Counted from the stretch's first letter, positions 13,900-22,059 are shown. The stretch: 31,237 bases of DNA from Pseudorhodobacter antarcticus (GCA_945897655.1 CAMDHB010000003.1:1-31237); one strand, 5' to 3'. A program made the numbers and translations. The notes: generated from the letters alone by a model not told the origin.

Positions 13900-14814
13900 T
13901 CAGCGCCCCATCGGTGAACGTTTCCCCAGCTTCAGCTTCGCCCGCACCTCAGCCGGCGTGATCACCCGCGCCCCAAGATTGCTGATGATGCTGACCGCCC
14001 GCTCCACCAACTGAGCATTCGTCGCCAGCACGCCCTTGTCCAGCCACAGGTTATCTTCCAACCCCACCCGCACATTGCCGCCCGCCAGAACACTTGCCGC
14101 GACATAGGCCATCTGGTTGCGCCCAATCGCAAAGGCGCTCCAGAACCAGTTGCTTGGCACATTATTGACCATGGCAAGGAAGGTGTTCAGATCATCCGGC
14201 GCGCCCCACGGCACGCCCATGCACAGTTGCACCAGCACCGGATCAGGGATGATCCCTTCCGATGCCAACTGCTTGGCCAGCCACAAATGCCCGGTGTCAA
14301 ACGCCTCAATCTCAATCCGCGTTCCGCTCGCCACCATCCGCTTGGCCATGTCGCGCAGCAGACCGGGCGTGTTGACCATCACATAGTCCGCCTCGTTGAA
14401 GTTCATCGTCCCGCAGTCGAGCGTGCAAATCTCGGGCCGGCAGTCGACCACATGCGCCACCCGTTCGGTCGCCCCCGCCATGTCAGACCGCGCCCCCATC
14501 CGGTCCATCGCCTCGGTCCCGTCAAACAGCAGATCGCCGCCCATCCCCGCCGTCAGGTTCAAGACGACATCGGTGCCGCTTTCCCTGATCCGCTCCGTCA
14601 CCTCACGGTACAGCCGCCCATCGCGACTGGGCTTGCCCGTCTCCGGGTCCCGCACATGGCAATGCACCACCGCCGCCCCCGCCTTGGCCGCATCAATCGC
14701 CGACTTGGCAATCTGCTCCGGCGAACGCGGCACATGGGGGGAACGGTCCTGTGTACCCCCCGACCCCGTAACGGCACAGGTGATGAATACTTCGCGGTTC
14801 ATGGCCAAGGGCAT
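13900..14814 (-). CDS. BKACE: 3-dehydrocarnitine cleavage enzyme (3-dehydrocarnitine:acetyl-CoA trimethylamine transferase type)
   Basis: This 304-residue member of the beta-keto acid cleavage family (old DUF849) has a TIM barrel with Zn ligands in HCHVRD (H51, H53). It also carries NREVFITCAVTGSGG, VLNLTAGMGGD, IEIEAFDTGHL and VRVGLEDNLWL. Next to carnitine dehydrogenase the family member condenses 3-dehydrocarnitine with acetyl-CoA to give betainyl-CoA and acetoacetate. The ATG at 14814 is preceded by GGAGGA; an in-frame ATG four codons later is the alternative. The open frame continues upstream far past 14814, but that part lies antisense to the regulator gene and is not conserved-looking. 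It is the first gene of the minus-strand operon and is divergent from the CdhR-like regulator. Confidence 0.9.
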   Translation of the reverse strand: MPLAMNREVFITCAVTGSGGTQDRSPHVPRSPEQIAKSAIDAAKAGAAVVHCHVRDPETGKPSRDGRLYREVTERIRESGTDVVLNLTAGMGGDLLFDGTEAMDRMGARSDMAGATERVAHVVDCRPEICTLDCGTMNFNEADYVMVNTPGLLRDMAKRMVASGTRIEIEAFDTGHLWLAKQLASEGIIPDPVLVQLCMGVPWGAPDDLNTFLAMVNNVPSNWFWSAFAIGRNQMAYVAASVLAGGNVRVGLEDNLWLDKGVLATNAQLVERAVSIISNLGARVITPAEVRAKLKLGKRSPMGR

Positions 14815-14883
14815 AACGTTCCTCCATTTTTCAGCCACCATAACGCCCTTGCGGCCAAAGGCTTGACGATTTACGAAATCCAC
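14815..14883. promoter_or_regulatory. Divergent promoter region of the carnitine operon and its regulator
   Basis: These 69 nt separate the BKACE start (minus) and the regulator start (plus), so both promoters must lie here or inside coding sequence. A small dyad GATTT-ACG-AAATC (14868-14880) sits next to the regulator start and could be part of an activator site. No clear -35/-10 pair can be assigned. Confidence 0.5.
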
Positions 14884-15846
14884 ATGGCACAAACCGCAAC
14901 AATCTTTGCCCCTTCGGCAAAACCTCTCACCCTCGCCGCCCTCGTCCTGCCACAGGCGAGTATCCTTGAGGTGGCCTCCGTCCTCGACCCCCTCCGCTCC
15001 GCCAACCGCCATCTGGGGCATGAGGCGTACCGCTGGCGCATCACCTCGCCCGACGGCGCGCCCGTGCCCCTGACCTGCGGGATTGAACTGCCCTCCACCG
15101 GCCCCCTTTCTGCCGCAGAGGGTGCCGACGCGCTGGTTGTTATCGCCGGTTTCCGCCAGTCCGAGGTGGCCACCGCCCCGCTCATCCGCGACCTGTCCCG
15201 CCTCTCGCCCCGCTTCACCGCCATCGGCGGCATTGACGCCGGGGCCTGGGTCCTTGCCCGCGCTGGCCTGCTGAACGGCCACAAGGCGACTGTCCATTGG
15301 GAGGATCTGGAGGATCTTGCCGCCGCCCATCCGGAGGTCGATGTCGTCCCCGACCGCTATGTCATTGACCGCAATCGCTTTACCGCAGGCGGGGCCGCGC
15401 CTGCCGCCGACCTGATGCTGCACCTGATCCGCTCCCGCCACGGCCCAGCCACCGCGCTGCAAGTGGCGGCCAGCTTCATCACCACCGCCCGCGAAGGGTC
15501 TGACCCCCAGATCCTCGCCACCAAGCCCGACAAACGCCTGGACCCCCGCGTCGCCCAAACCATTGCCCGGATGGAGGCGACGCTGGACGCCCCCGAACCC
15601 ACCCGCCACCTTGCCACCCGGGCCGGCCTGTCGCCCCGGCGTCTGGAAACCCTGTTCCGCCAGAATGTCGCGATGACCCCCGCCGCCTATGCGTTGGACC
15701 TGCGCCTTGCCGCAGCCCGCCGCATGGTAACCGACACCCGCCACCCCCTGGCCGAGGTCGCCCTGCGCACCGGCTTCTCCTCCCCCTCAACCCTCAGCCG
15801 CGCCTTCCGGGCAAGGTTCGGCCAGCCGCCCAGCGCCCTGCGTTAG
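14884..15846 (+). CDS. GlxA/AraC-type regulator, CdhR-like carnitine sensor
   Basis: This 320-residue protein has an N-terminal DJ-1/PfpI-like sensor domain (about 17-195: LAALVLPQASILEVASVLDPLRSAN, ALVVIAGF, GGIDAGAWVLARAGLLNGHKATVHWEDLE) and a C-terminal AraC HTH (about 230-320). The second HTH reads PLAEVALRTGFSSPSTLSRAFRARFGQPPSALR. This architecture is that of GlxA-family activators such as Pseudomonas CdhR, which switches on carnitine dehydrogenase genes. It is transcribed away from BKACE across 69 nt. The ATG at 14884 gives the usual length; the ribosome binding site is weak. I infer activation of the minus-strand operon by carnitine or a derivative. Confidence 0.88.
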   Translation: MAQTATIFAPSAKPLTLAALVLPQASILEVASVLDPLRSANRHLGHEAYRWRITSPDGAPVPLTCGIELPSTGPLSAAEGADALVVIAGFRQSEVATAPLIRDLSRLSPRFTAIGGIDAGAWVLARAGLLNGHKATVHWEDLEDLAAAHPEVDVVPDRYVIDRNRFTAGGAAPAADLMLHLIRSRHGPATALQVAASFITTAREGSDPQILATKPDKRLDPRVAQTIARMEATLDAPEPTRHLATRAGLSPRRLETLFRQNVAMTPAAYALDLRLAAARRMVTDTRHPLAEVALRTGFSSPSTLSRAFRARFGQPPSALR

Positions 15847-15984
15847 CAGGATGCGGCAAAGCCCCCCACCTGAACCCACCCAAGGCTCGGGCGGATAAGG
15901 AAACGCACCGCGTTTCCCCGCCCGACGCGACCAACAGTCAACCTGACAGGTTCAGCCCATCCACCATAGGACAGCGCCCGACCT

Positions 15985-16022
15985 GGAGGGCGAGAAGCGC
16001 CCTCCTAGGGGAGGGAGGGCGC
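15985..16022. terminator. Three-arm alternating hairpin between convergent genes
   Basis: GGAGGGCG (15985-15992) pairs with CGCCCTCC (15998-16005). The same middle arm, as GCGCCCTCC (15997-16005), can instead pair with GGAGGGCGC (16014-16022). Only one hairpin can form at a time. The element sits in a 264-nt gap between the regulator and the end of the YdeI-like gene; no coding sequence is seen in that gap. Confidence 0.55.
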
Positions 16023-16026
16023 TGGC

Positions 16027-16044
16027 CGGGGGCTTTGGCCCCCG
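16027..16044. terminator. GC-rich terminator-like hairpin
   Basis: CGGGGGC (16027-16033) and GCCCCCG (16038-16044) with loop TTTG. It belongs to the same GGGGGC...GCCCCC type as the hairpin at 8703-8720 and likely terminates both convergent transcripts. Confidence 0.55.
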
Positions 16045-16110
16045 TCCGGTTGGCCGAACCGCCAGCGCATGACCTCGGCTAGGGCCTCGGCCAACGCGGG
16101 CAAGCCCCCC

Positions 16111-16746
16111 TCAATACTCATTGGCACCCTTGCCTGCCAATATCTTGGGCCGCAGCTTCTCGATCCGCGCCACCTTGGTCGCCGATGCCTTGGCCTGCCC
16201 CAGCACGATCACATAAGACCGCTGCCGCCCCGGCGTCAGCGCATGAAACGCCTCGGCCAGGTCGGGGTCGGCATCCATCGCCTCGACCAATTCATCGGGC
16301 AACTCAATCTCCTGCGGCACCTTCACCGGCAGAATACCAGCCTCGGCATAGCCCATCGCCTCGGCGATATAGGCGCGCAAGATGGTCTCCTGTTCGGCCA
16401 CCTGCCCGACATCGGTAAACTGGATCGAATCCGGGTTCTGCGTGTTCGGCCCCTGCTTCTCCATCACACCATCCGGGTCCTTCATCAGCGCCGAATTGAA
16501 GAATCCCAGCCGAAAATCCCCCCGCAACGCCCCGATCAGCACGATGTTCCGACCGGCGTGCATGTAACAGGGATGGCCCCATTTCACATGCTCGCTTAGC
16601 CCCATATCCCGGCAAATCCGCCGCAACCCGTTCAACCCGACAATCCAACGCCTTGTCGAACACTCCGGCGTCGCGAACCTGTCGCACCGCCCGCAACCGA
16701 GGGTGAAGAAATCCTCAATCTCGGTGATCATCGCCCGTTCAGGCAT
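16111..16746 (-). CDS. YdeI/OmpD-associated family protein with DUF1801-like domain
   Basis: This 211-residue cytoplasmic protein has an N-terminal DUF1801-like region (residues 20-130: RWIVGLNGLRRIC, VKWGHPCYMHAGRNIVLIGALRGDFRLGFF). The C-terminal YdeI-type region (140-205) carries PVKVPQEIELPDELVEAMDADPDLAEAFHALTPGRQRSYVIVLGQAKASATKVARIEKLRPKILAGKG; the PGRQRSY and A-KxATR-like helix are the family hallmark. The molecular role is unknown; relatives have been linked to bacteriocin or antimicrobial tolerance. Its annotated start overlaps the M3 peptidase stop by 8 nt. An internal ATG at 16731 that avoids the overlap is the alternative. Confidence 0.82.
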   Translation of the reverse strand: MPERAMITEIEDFFTLGCGRCDRFATPECSTRRWIVGLNGLRRICRDMGLSEHVKWGHPCYMHAGRNIVLIGALRGDFRLGFFNSALMKDPDGVMEKQGPNTQNPDSIQFTDVGQVAEQETILRAYIAEAMGYAEAGILPVKVPQEIELPDELVEAMDADPDLAEAFHALTPGRQRSYVIVLGQAKASATKVARIEKLRPKILAGKGANEY

Positions 16747-18766
16747 CCAGCAACCCCCGCCCCTTCAGCATCGGCTCCACCCCCGGCATCCGGCCGCGGA
16801 ACTTGGCGTACAGAACATCCGCCTCCTCCGACCCGCCCGCCCCCAGCACGAACTTCTCCAACCGGGCCGCCGTGGCCGGGTCAAACGGATCCCCCGCCTC
16901 CTCGAATGCGGCAAAGGCATCGGCGTCCATCACTTCCGACCACATATAGCTGTAATACCCGCTGGAATAATGATCGCCCGAAAACACATGGGCAAAATGC
17001 GGCGTGGCGTGGCGCATCCGAATGGCATGGGGCATCCCCAAGCCCTCCAACACCTCGGCCTGTTTCTGCATCGGGTCCGCCGGGGCATCCCCCTCATGGA
17101 ACGCAAGGTCCACCAATGCGGAACTGACAAACTCCACCGTCGCAAAGCCCTGATCATAGGTCCCCGCCGCCAGCAGCCGCTTCAGCATATCCGCCGGCAT
17201 CGGCTCGCCCGTCTCGACATGCCGCGCGTGCTTTTCCAGGACCTCCGGCACCTCCAGCCAATGCTCGTACAACTGGCTCGGCAGTTCCACGAAATCCAGC
17301 GCCACATTGGTCCCGGCGATAAAGCCATAGGTCACATTCGACAGCATCTGATGCAGCGCATGGCCAAACTCATGGAACAACGTCCGCGCATCGTCATAAG
17401 ACAGCAGCGCCGGGTCCGCCTTGGCAAAGTTGCATACATTCACCACCACCGGCGTCTGCACCCCGCCAAACCGCTTTTGCGCCCTGATGTCCGAACACCA
17501 CGCCCCCGACCGCTTTGACCCCCGGGCAAAGTAATCGCCAATGAACACGGCCACATGCGCCCCGTTCCGCGACACCTCCCACGCCCGCGCATCGGGGTGA
17601 TAGAGCGGCACGTCCAGCGGCTTGAACTCCAACCCGAACAGACGGGTGGCGCAATCAAACATCGCCCCCAGCATCGCCTCCAACCCCAGATAGGGCTTCA
17701 ACACCGCCTCATCCAGATCATGCTCCGCCTTCCGCCGCTTCTCCGAATAATACCGCCAATCCCAGGCCTCCAACGGCCCCTGAATCCCATCCGCCCGCAG
17801 CATCGCCTCCAACACCCCGGCATCGCCCAAGGCCTTGCGCTTGGCAGGCTCCCACACCCGCATCAACAACCCGCGCACGGCGTCCGGCGTCTTGGCCATC
17901 TCCGGCTCCAACCGATACGCGGCAAAGCTCGAATACCCCAACAACTTCGCCCGCTCCTCGCGCAGCGCCAAAATCTCCGCAGCAATGCCCCGGTTGTCGG
18001 TCGCCCCACCATTGGCACCCCGCGCAACCCATGCCTCATAGGCCCGCTGCCTCAAGGCGCGCTTCGGTGAAAATTGCAAGAACGGCACAATCAACGACCG
18101 GCTCAACGTCACCACCGGCCCCAAACCCTTCTCCGCCCCCGCCGCATGGGCCGAGGCGACCACAAACTCCGGCAACCCCTCCAAGTCGGCAGGCGACAGT
18201 TCCATGAACCACTCCCGCTCATCCGCCAGCAGGTTCTGGCTGAACCTGGTCCCCAAAACCGCCAACTGAGATTTCACCTCCGTCAACCGCGCCGCCGCCT
18301 CGCCCTGCAACTGCGCCCCCGACCGCACGAACATCCGCCGGTACAACTCCAACACCCGCGCCTGCTCCGGCGTCAGCCCCAAAGCCTCCCGCCCCTGCCA
18401 CAACGCCTCGATCTTGCCAAACAGCGCCGCATTGTTGGTGATTTCCGAGGAATAGGCACTCAACACCGGCGCCATATCACTCTGCAACGCCTCCCGCGCC
18501 TCAGTGCTGTCCGCGCCGATAAGGTTATAGAACACCCCCGCCACCTTGGTCAGCGCCACCTCCGACAACTCCAACGCCTCGATCACATTGGCAAATGTCG
18601 GTGCCTCCTCCGCAGCTGCTATCGCCGCCACATTCGCCCGCGCCTCGGCCAGCGCCGCGTCAAAGGCGGGCCGGAAATCCTCATCCCGGACCGCCCCGAA
18701 CGGCGGCAACCCAAACGCCCCACCCCAATCGCCCATCAACGCATTGCTCATCAACGCATTGCTCAT
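16739..18766 (-). CDS. M3 family zinc metallopeptidase (oligopeptidase A/Dcp type)
   Basis: This 675-residue cytoplasmic peptidase (no signal peptide) has the thimet-oligopeptidase active site HEFGH at 465-469 (TLFHEFGHALHQML), with the third ligand in the following FVELPSQLYEHW helix. The C-terminal substrate-binding Tyr/His region reads HYSSGYYSYMWSEVMDADAF. Length matches PrlC/Dcp. It cleaves short peptides and probably finishes peptides imported or released by proteases. The gene opens with a perfect 15-nt tandem duplication (MSNAL twice, then M), so starts at 18766, 18751 and 18736 are all in frame; only the first has a good AGGGGA spacing. It follows the ABC permease by 44 nt, in one operon. 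Confidence 0.92.
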   Translation of the reverse strand: MSNALMSNALMGDWGGAFGLPPFGAVRDEDFRPAFDAALAEARANVAAIAAAEEAPTFANVIEALELSEVALTKVAGVFYNLIGADSTEAREALQSDMAPVLSAYSSEITNNAALFGKIEALWQGREALGLTPEQARVLELYRRMFVRSGAQLQGEAAARLTEVKSQLAVLGTRFSQNLLADEREWFMELSPADLEGLPEFVVASAHAAGAEKGLGPVVTLSRSLIVPFLQFSPKRALRQRAYEAWVARGANGGATDNRGIAAEILALREERAKLLGYSSFAAYRLEPEMAKTPDAVRGLLMRVWEPAKRKALGDAGVLEAMLRADGIQGPLEAWDWRYYSEKRRKAEHDLDEAVLKPYLGLEAMLGAMFDCATRLFGLEFKPLDVPLYHPDARAWEVSRNGAHVAVFIGDYFARGSKRSGAWCSDIRAQKRFGGVQTPVVVNVCNFAKADPALLSYDDARTLFHEFGHALHQMLSNVTYGFIAGTNVALDFVELPSQLYEHWLEVPEVLEKHARHVETGEPMPADMLKRLLAAGTYDQGFATVEFVSSALVDLAFHEGDAPADPMQKQAEVLEGLGMPHAIRMRHATPHFAHVFSGDHYSSGYYSYMWSEVMDADAFAAFEEAGDPFDPATAARLEKFVLGAGGSEEADVLYAKFRGRMPGVEPMLKGRGLLDA

Positions 18767-18781
18767 CGCATCCCCTTTCAG

Positions 18782-18805
18782 TCCGGCGCAAATACTCCCG
18801 CCGGA
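18782..18805 (-). promoter_or_regulatory. Intercistronic hairpin between permease and peptidase genes
   Basis: TCCGGCG (18782-18788) pairs with CGCCGGA (18799-18805), loop 10 nt. On the minus strand the element reads CTCCGGCGGGAGTATTTGCG, a form of the short tail found elsewhere in the window near 8690. It probably dampens read-through or stabilises mRNA ends. Confidence 0.45.
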
Positions 18806-18810
18806 GGCTC

Positions 18811-19599
18811 TTATTTCTCTTTATCCTTCAGGCGCGCTTCCAGCCGCCGCAGCACCAGCGACAATGATATCGTCATCGTCAGATACACCAGCGCCACCAC
18901 GTTATACGTCTCGAAATAGCGGAAATTCCCCGCCGCCGTCACCTTGCCCAGTTGCGTGATGTCCGACACCCCCAGCACGGAAACCAGCGACGAATCCTTC
19001 ACCATCGCCACGAAATCATTCCCGAGCGGCGGCAAGATCGTCCGAAACGCCTGCGGAAAGACGATATGCCGAAACCGCTGCCAGCCAGACAGCCCCAACG
19101 CCATCCCCGCCTCGATCTGCCCCTTGTCCACGGCCACCAACCCGGCCCGGAACACCTCGGCCAAGAATGCCGAATAGGCGATCGTCAGCGCAATCACCGC
19201 CCGCGCGATCAGCGGGAAATCGCGGGTCTTCCACGGCTCCGCGCCCACAAACCCCAACACCCAGTTCACCGCAATCACCAGCGCAGGTGCCGCCGCAAAG
19301 GCGACATACAGCAGCAGCACGATGATCGGCACCCCGCGCACCACCTCGACATACAGCCGCGCCGCCTGCCGAAGCACCTGCCAGCGCGACAACCCCGCCA
19401 GCGCCAACCCCAACCCCATCACGCAGGCCGAGCTATAGGCAATCACCGTCACCGCCGCCGTGATCCATATCCCCTTGGCCAGCGTCTGCAACACATCGGC
19501 ATAGATCTGGTTCGCCCAAACCTCATAAAACAACCAAAGGCCGATCCCGACCAACAGGACCAGCCACCACGGGAAATCGTCTTTGGGGTCTTTCTGCAT
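18811..19599 (-). CDS. Polar amino-acid ABC transporter permease (HisM/GlnP type)
   Basis: This 262-residue inner-membrane protein has about five to six hydrophobic helices (first near residues 11-28, then 42-70, 85-112, 130-150, 205-250). The HisMQ-type EAA loop is GQIEAGMALGLSGWQRFRHIVFPQAFRTILPPLGNDFVAMVKDSSLVSVLG, which docks on the ATPase. It follows the substrate-binding protein gene across a 39-nt gap containing a strong hairpin. Only one permease gene and no ATPase gene is present, so it must work as a homodimer with an ATPase encoded elsewhere. Confidence 0.9.
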   Translation of the reverse strand: MQKDPKDDFPWWLVLLVGIGLWLFYEVWANQIYADVLQTLAKGIWITAAVTVIAYSSACVMGLGLALAGLSRWQVLRQAARLYVEVVRGVPIIVLLLYVAFAAAPALVIAVNWVLGFVGAEPWKTRDFPLIARAVIALTIAYSAFLAEVFRAGLVAVDKGQIEAGMALGLSGWQRFRHIVFPQAFRTILPPLGNDFVAMVKDSSLVSVLGVSDITQLGKVTAAGNFRYFETYNVVALVYLTMTISLSLVLRRLEARLKDKEK

Positions 19600-19606
19600 G
19601 AAAACA

Positions 19607-19630
19607 GGCCCCGGGCGTCAACCCGGGGCC
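19607..19630 (-). terminator. Attenuating hairpin between binding-protein and permease genes
   Basis: GGCCCCGGG (19607-19615) and CCCGGGGCC (19622-19630) form a perfect 9-bp stem with a 6-nt loop. On the minus strand it is followed by TGTTTTC just before the permease ATG. Partial termination here would give more binding protein than permease, as is common in ABC operons. Confidence 0.65.
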
Positions 19631-19638
19631 AAGGGGCC

Positions 19639-20424
19639 TTACGACCCCATCTTGTAGTCCAGGAACCACTTCTTATTCAGGACGTCCAAAGTGCCATCCG
19701 CCTTCAACGCCGCAATCCCGGCGTTCATCGGCCCAACCAGATCAGACCCCTTGGGGAAGATGAACCCGAAATCCTCGGTCCCCAACTTCTCGCCCACGAT
19801 CTTCAGACCACCGGCCGAGGCTTCAACATAGCCAGCCCCCGCCGTGCCATCGGTCAGCACCAGATCGACATCGCCCGCCTTCAGCGCCTCGACCGTCGCG
19901 CCAAACGTCTCGAACAGCTTGATCCGCGGGTTGGCCTCGTCGCCGTCCAGCACCTCATACACGCCCACATAGAACGGCGTCGTGCCGGGCTGTGCGGCCA
20001 TTAGCAATTCGGCATTGGCGGCAAAGCTGGCCTTGTCCGCAAACCGCGTCTCATCGCCGCGCACCATCATCACCATCTGGCTGGTCATGTAGCTGTCGGA
20101 AAAGTCTACCTTCTCCTTGCGGTCATCGCGAATGGTGATCCCGGTCATCCCCAGATCGAACTGCCCTTCCGACACCGCCGGAATCATCGCATCCCATGAG
20201 ATGTTCTCGTACTTCACCGTGAAATTCAGCCGCTTGGCCAGTTCGGCCACCGCGTCATATTCCCAACCAACAGCCGCCCCGGACGCATCCAGAAACTGCA
20301 ACGGCGGATAGGCGTTTTCCGTCACGATCACGATTTCTTTCCCGCCCAGATCAGGCAAGGCTTGGGCAAAGGCAGCGGTCCCGGCCATCATGGCCAGACC
20401 GGCAACAGCAGCAGCAATCTTCAT
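19639..20424 (-). CDS. Periplasmic amino-acid-binding protein of an ABC transporter
   Basis: This 261-residue type-II periplasmic binding protein has a signal peptide (residues 1-20, AAFA before QALPD). It shows family-3 hallmarks: IVIVTENAYPPLQF, GWEYDAVAELAKRLN (the G-D-x-A signature), MIPAVSEGQFDLGMTGITIRDDRKEKVDFSDSYM, and a C-terminal GFIFPKGSDLVGPMNAGIAALKADGTLDVLNKKWF. Ligand preference cannot be read; polar amino acids are typical. The ATG at 20424 is preceded by GGGAG and begins the signal peptide; an in-frame upstream codon at 20439 has no such site. It is the first gene of the operon with permease, M3 peptidase and probably the YdeI-like gene. Confidence 0.9.
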   Translation of the reverse strand: MKIAAAVAGLAMMAGTAAFAQALPDLGGKEIVIVTENAYPPLQFLDASGAAVGWEYDAVAELAKRLNFTVKYENISWDAMIPAVSEGQFDLGMTGITIRDDRKEKVDFSDSYMTSQMVMMVRGDETRFADKASFAANAELLMAAQPGTTPFYVGVYEVLDGDEANPRIKLFETFGATVEALKAGDVDLVLTDGTAGAGYVEASAGGLKIVGEKLGTEDFGFIFPKGSDLVGPMNAGIAALKADGTLDVLNKKWFLDYKMGS

Positions 20425-20578
20425 GTGTGCACTCCCCATTGGTCACAAAGCTATGCCCGACTATGTAGGAAGCAGGGGGTTGGGGGCAAGGGGCCAGACA
20501 TCGGTGCCGGGTGGGGTTTCACCACACCACCCCCAGCCCGGGCCCGTCACACAGGATCGGGTATGGCCCCAGCCCCGG

Positions 20579-22027
20579 TCAGAACAGGAAATCCCCCGCC
20601 GTGATCTGGGCCGTGACCGTGGTGTTGATCCACAACCCCTCGACAATCAGCCACGCGCCATTCTTTGTGACATTGGCAAAGGTGACCCCCATTTCCGTCA
20701 CGTCAATCTTGTCCTGACCGCGTCTGAAGTCGGTGATGTACATGGTTGACGACCCATCGGCCGAGGTGAACACGAATCTGTCCGCCCCGCCGTCGCCGGT
20801 GAAGGTATCCATCACCGCCCCGGTGCCGCCACCATACAGCACATCATCCCCATCCCCGCCAAACAGCGAATCCCAATCGCCGCCGCCATACAGCTTGTCG
20901 TCTTGCGCGCCGCCATAAAGCGTGTCCTGACCCCGGTCGCCCCGCAGGACATCATTACCCAGATCGCCATAAATGGCCTGATTGCCCCAGTCACCCGCCC
21001 CGCCGTTCAGCGTGTCATTGCCGGCGCCGCCGCGCATCTCGTCATCCCCGCCTTGCCCGTCAAACAGGTCATTGCCGGTGCCGCCGAACATGACATCGCG
21101 ATTGCTGTTGCCGTACAGCCTGTCCCGGCCCAATCCGCCATACAGACTGTCACTGCCATCGACCCAACCGCCCCCGGCGCCGCCGTACAGAAGATCGTTG
21201 CCGGCATCGCCATACAGAATATCACTGCCCGCATTGCCCCAAACCCGGTCGTCGCCATCGCCGCCGTTCAGGGTGTCATCCGCCTCCCGGCCCATCAGCT
21301 TGTCCGCACCGGCCGCACCATCCACCCGCGTCTGACCTGCCACACCCAGAATGGTGTCGTTCCGCGATGACCCGACGACCGAGACGATCCCGGTCGCATA
21401 GGTAATCACCCATCCCGCCGTGGCCGATGCCGCGCCGTACTGCGCCTGCATCGCCGCCACATCCAGCGTACCCAGATGGGGCGTATAGGGCGAGCGGTTG
21501 TTATACGTCATCACGGTCTGCAACTGGTTATCCAAGGCAGCGGCCAGCGTGATCCCACCTTCCCAGGGATGCTCCAACCCCATCGCATGGCCCAGTTCGT
21601 GCAATATGGTCTGAAAGGCAAAACTGCCCTCGGCAAAGGTCCCGGTATTGTCGATGACCAGTTCCCCCTTCCCCGTGGAATACTGATCCGAATAGGGAGA
21701 GTTCGCCCAACCGCCCCAATCCGAGCCCGAGGTGTTCATGGCATTGATCATGCCCTGCCCGCTTGCCACCTCGACAAACCGGATCCCCGCCGCCTGTTGA
21801 TACAGCACCAGCGCATCCCGAAAATTGGCGCGCTGCGTGCTGGTCATGCTGGTATAGCCGTCATTCTCGTAAAAACTGTCGGCCTCCCACACCGCCAGAT
21901 CGGCCCCCTGAACAAAGGAATAGGTCACGATCACCGCCGTTCCGGCCGAGGTCATGCCGTTCCAGGCCCATTTGGGCTCCTCATCGGCTGCGTAAAGAAT
22001 TCCTGTGTAATCACTGACAACGGTCAT
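20579..22027 (-). CDS. Secreted RTX metalloprotease, M10 serralysin-like
   Basis: This 482-residue protein lacks a Sec signal. A catalytic domain (about 1-200) carries the metzincin zinc site HELGHAMGLEH (143-153) and the Met-turn VMTY (172-175). About eight to ten calcium-binding GGxGxDxLY-type nonapeptides follow between 235 and 410. The C-terminal beta-rich tail ends AGDFLF, an acidic-hydrophobic end like type I secretion signals. It should be exported by a type I ABC system and fold outside on calcium. No secretion genes or inhibitor are adjacent. The repeats are interrupted near 287-293 and 345-351 by short tryptophan-containing insertions. The ATG at 22027 is chosen for the upstream AAAGGGA; it sits upstream of, and reads toward, the peptide-uptake operon. 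Confidence 0.9.
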   Translation of the reverse strand: MTVVSDYTGILYAADEEPKWAWNGMTSAGTAVIVTYSFVQGADLAVWEADSFYENDGYTSMTSTQRANFRDALVLYQQAAGIRFVEVASGQGMINAMNTSGSDWGGWANSPYSDQYSTGKGELVIDNTGTFAEGSFAFQTILHELGHAMGLEHPWEGGITLAAALDNQLQTVMTYNNRSPYTPHLGTLDVAAMQAQYGAASATAGWVITYATGIVSVVGSSRNDTILGVAGQTRVDGAAGADKLMGREADDTLNGGDGDDRVWGNAGSDILYGDAGNDLLYGGAGGGWVDGSDSLYGGLGRDRLYGNSNRDVMFGGTGNDLFDGQGGDDEMRGGAGNDTLNGGAGDWGNQAIYGDLGNDVLRGDRGQDTLYGGAQDDKLYGGGDWDSLFGGDGDDVLYGGGTGAVMDTFTGDGGADRFVFTSADGSSTMYITDFRRGQDKIDVTEMGVTFANVTKNGAWLIVEGLWINTTVTAQITAGDFLF

Positions 22028-22059
22028 GCTCAAATCCCTTTGGTGTCGTTCTTTCCCAA

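Noticed and set aside
14815..15744. Upstream extension of the BKACE frame (to 614 codons)
   Set aside because: It lies antisense to the clear GlxA/AraC regulator, is Gly/Arg-rich without motifs, and the ATG at 14814 has GGAGGA.
20579..21400. Tandem DNA repeat array or CRISPR-like structure
   Set aside because: The periodic GGCGG/CCGCC pattern comes from coding RTX nonapeptides, without regular spacers or exact repeats.
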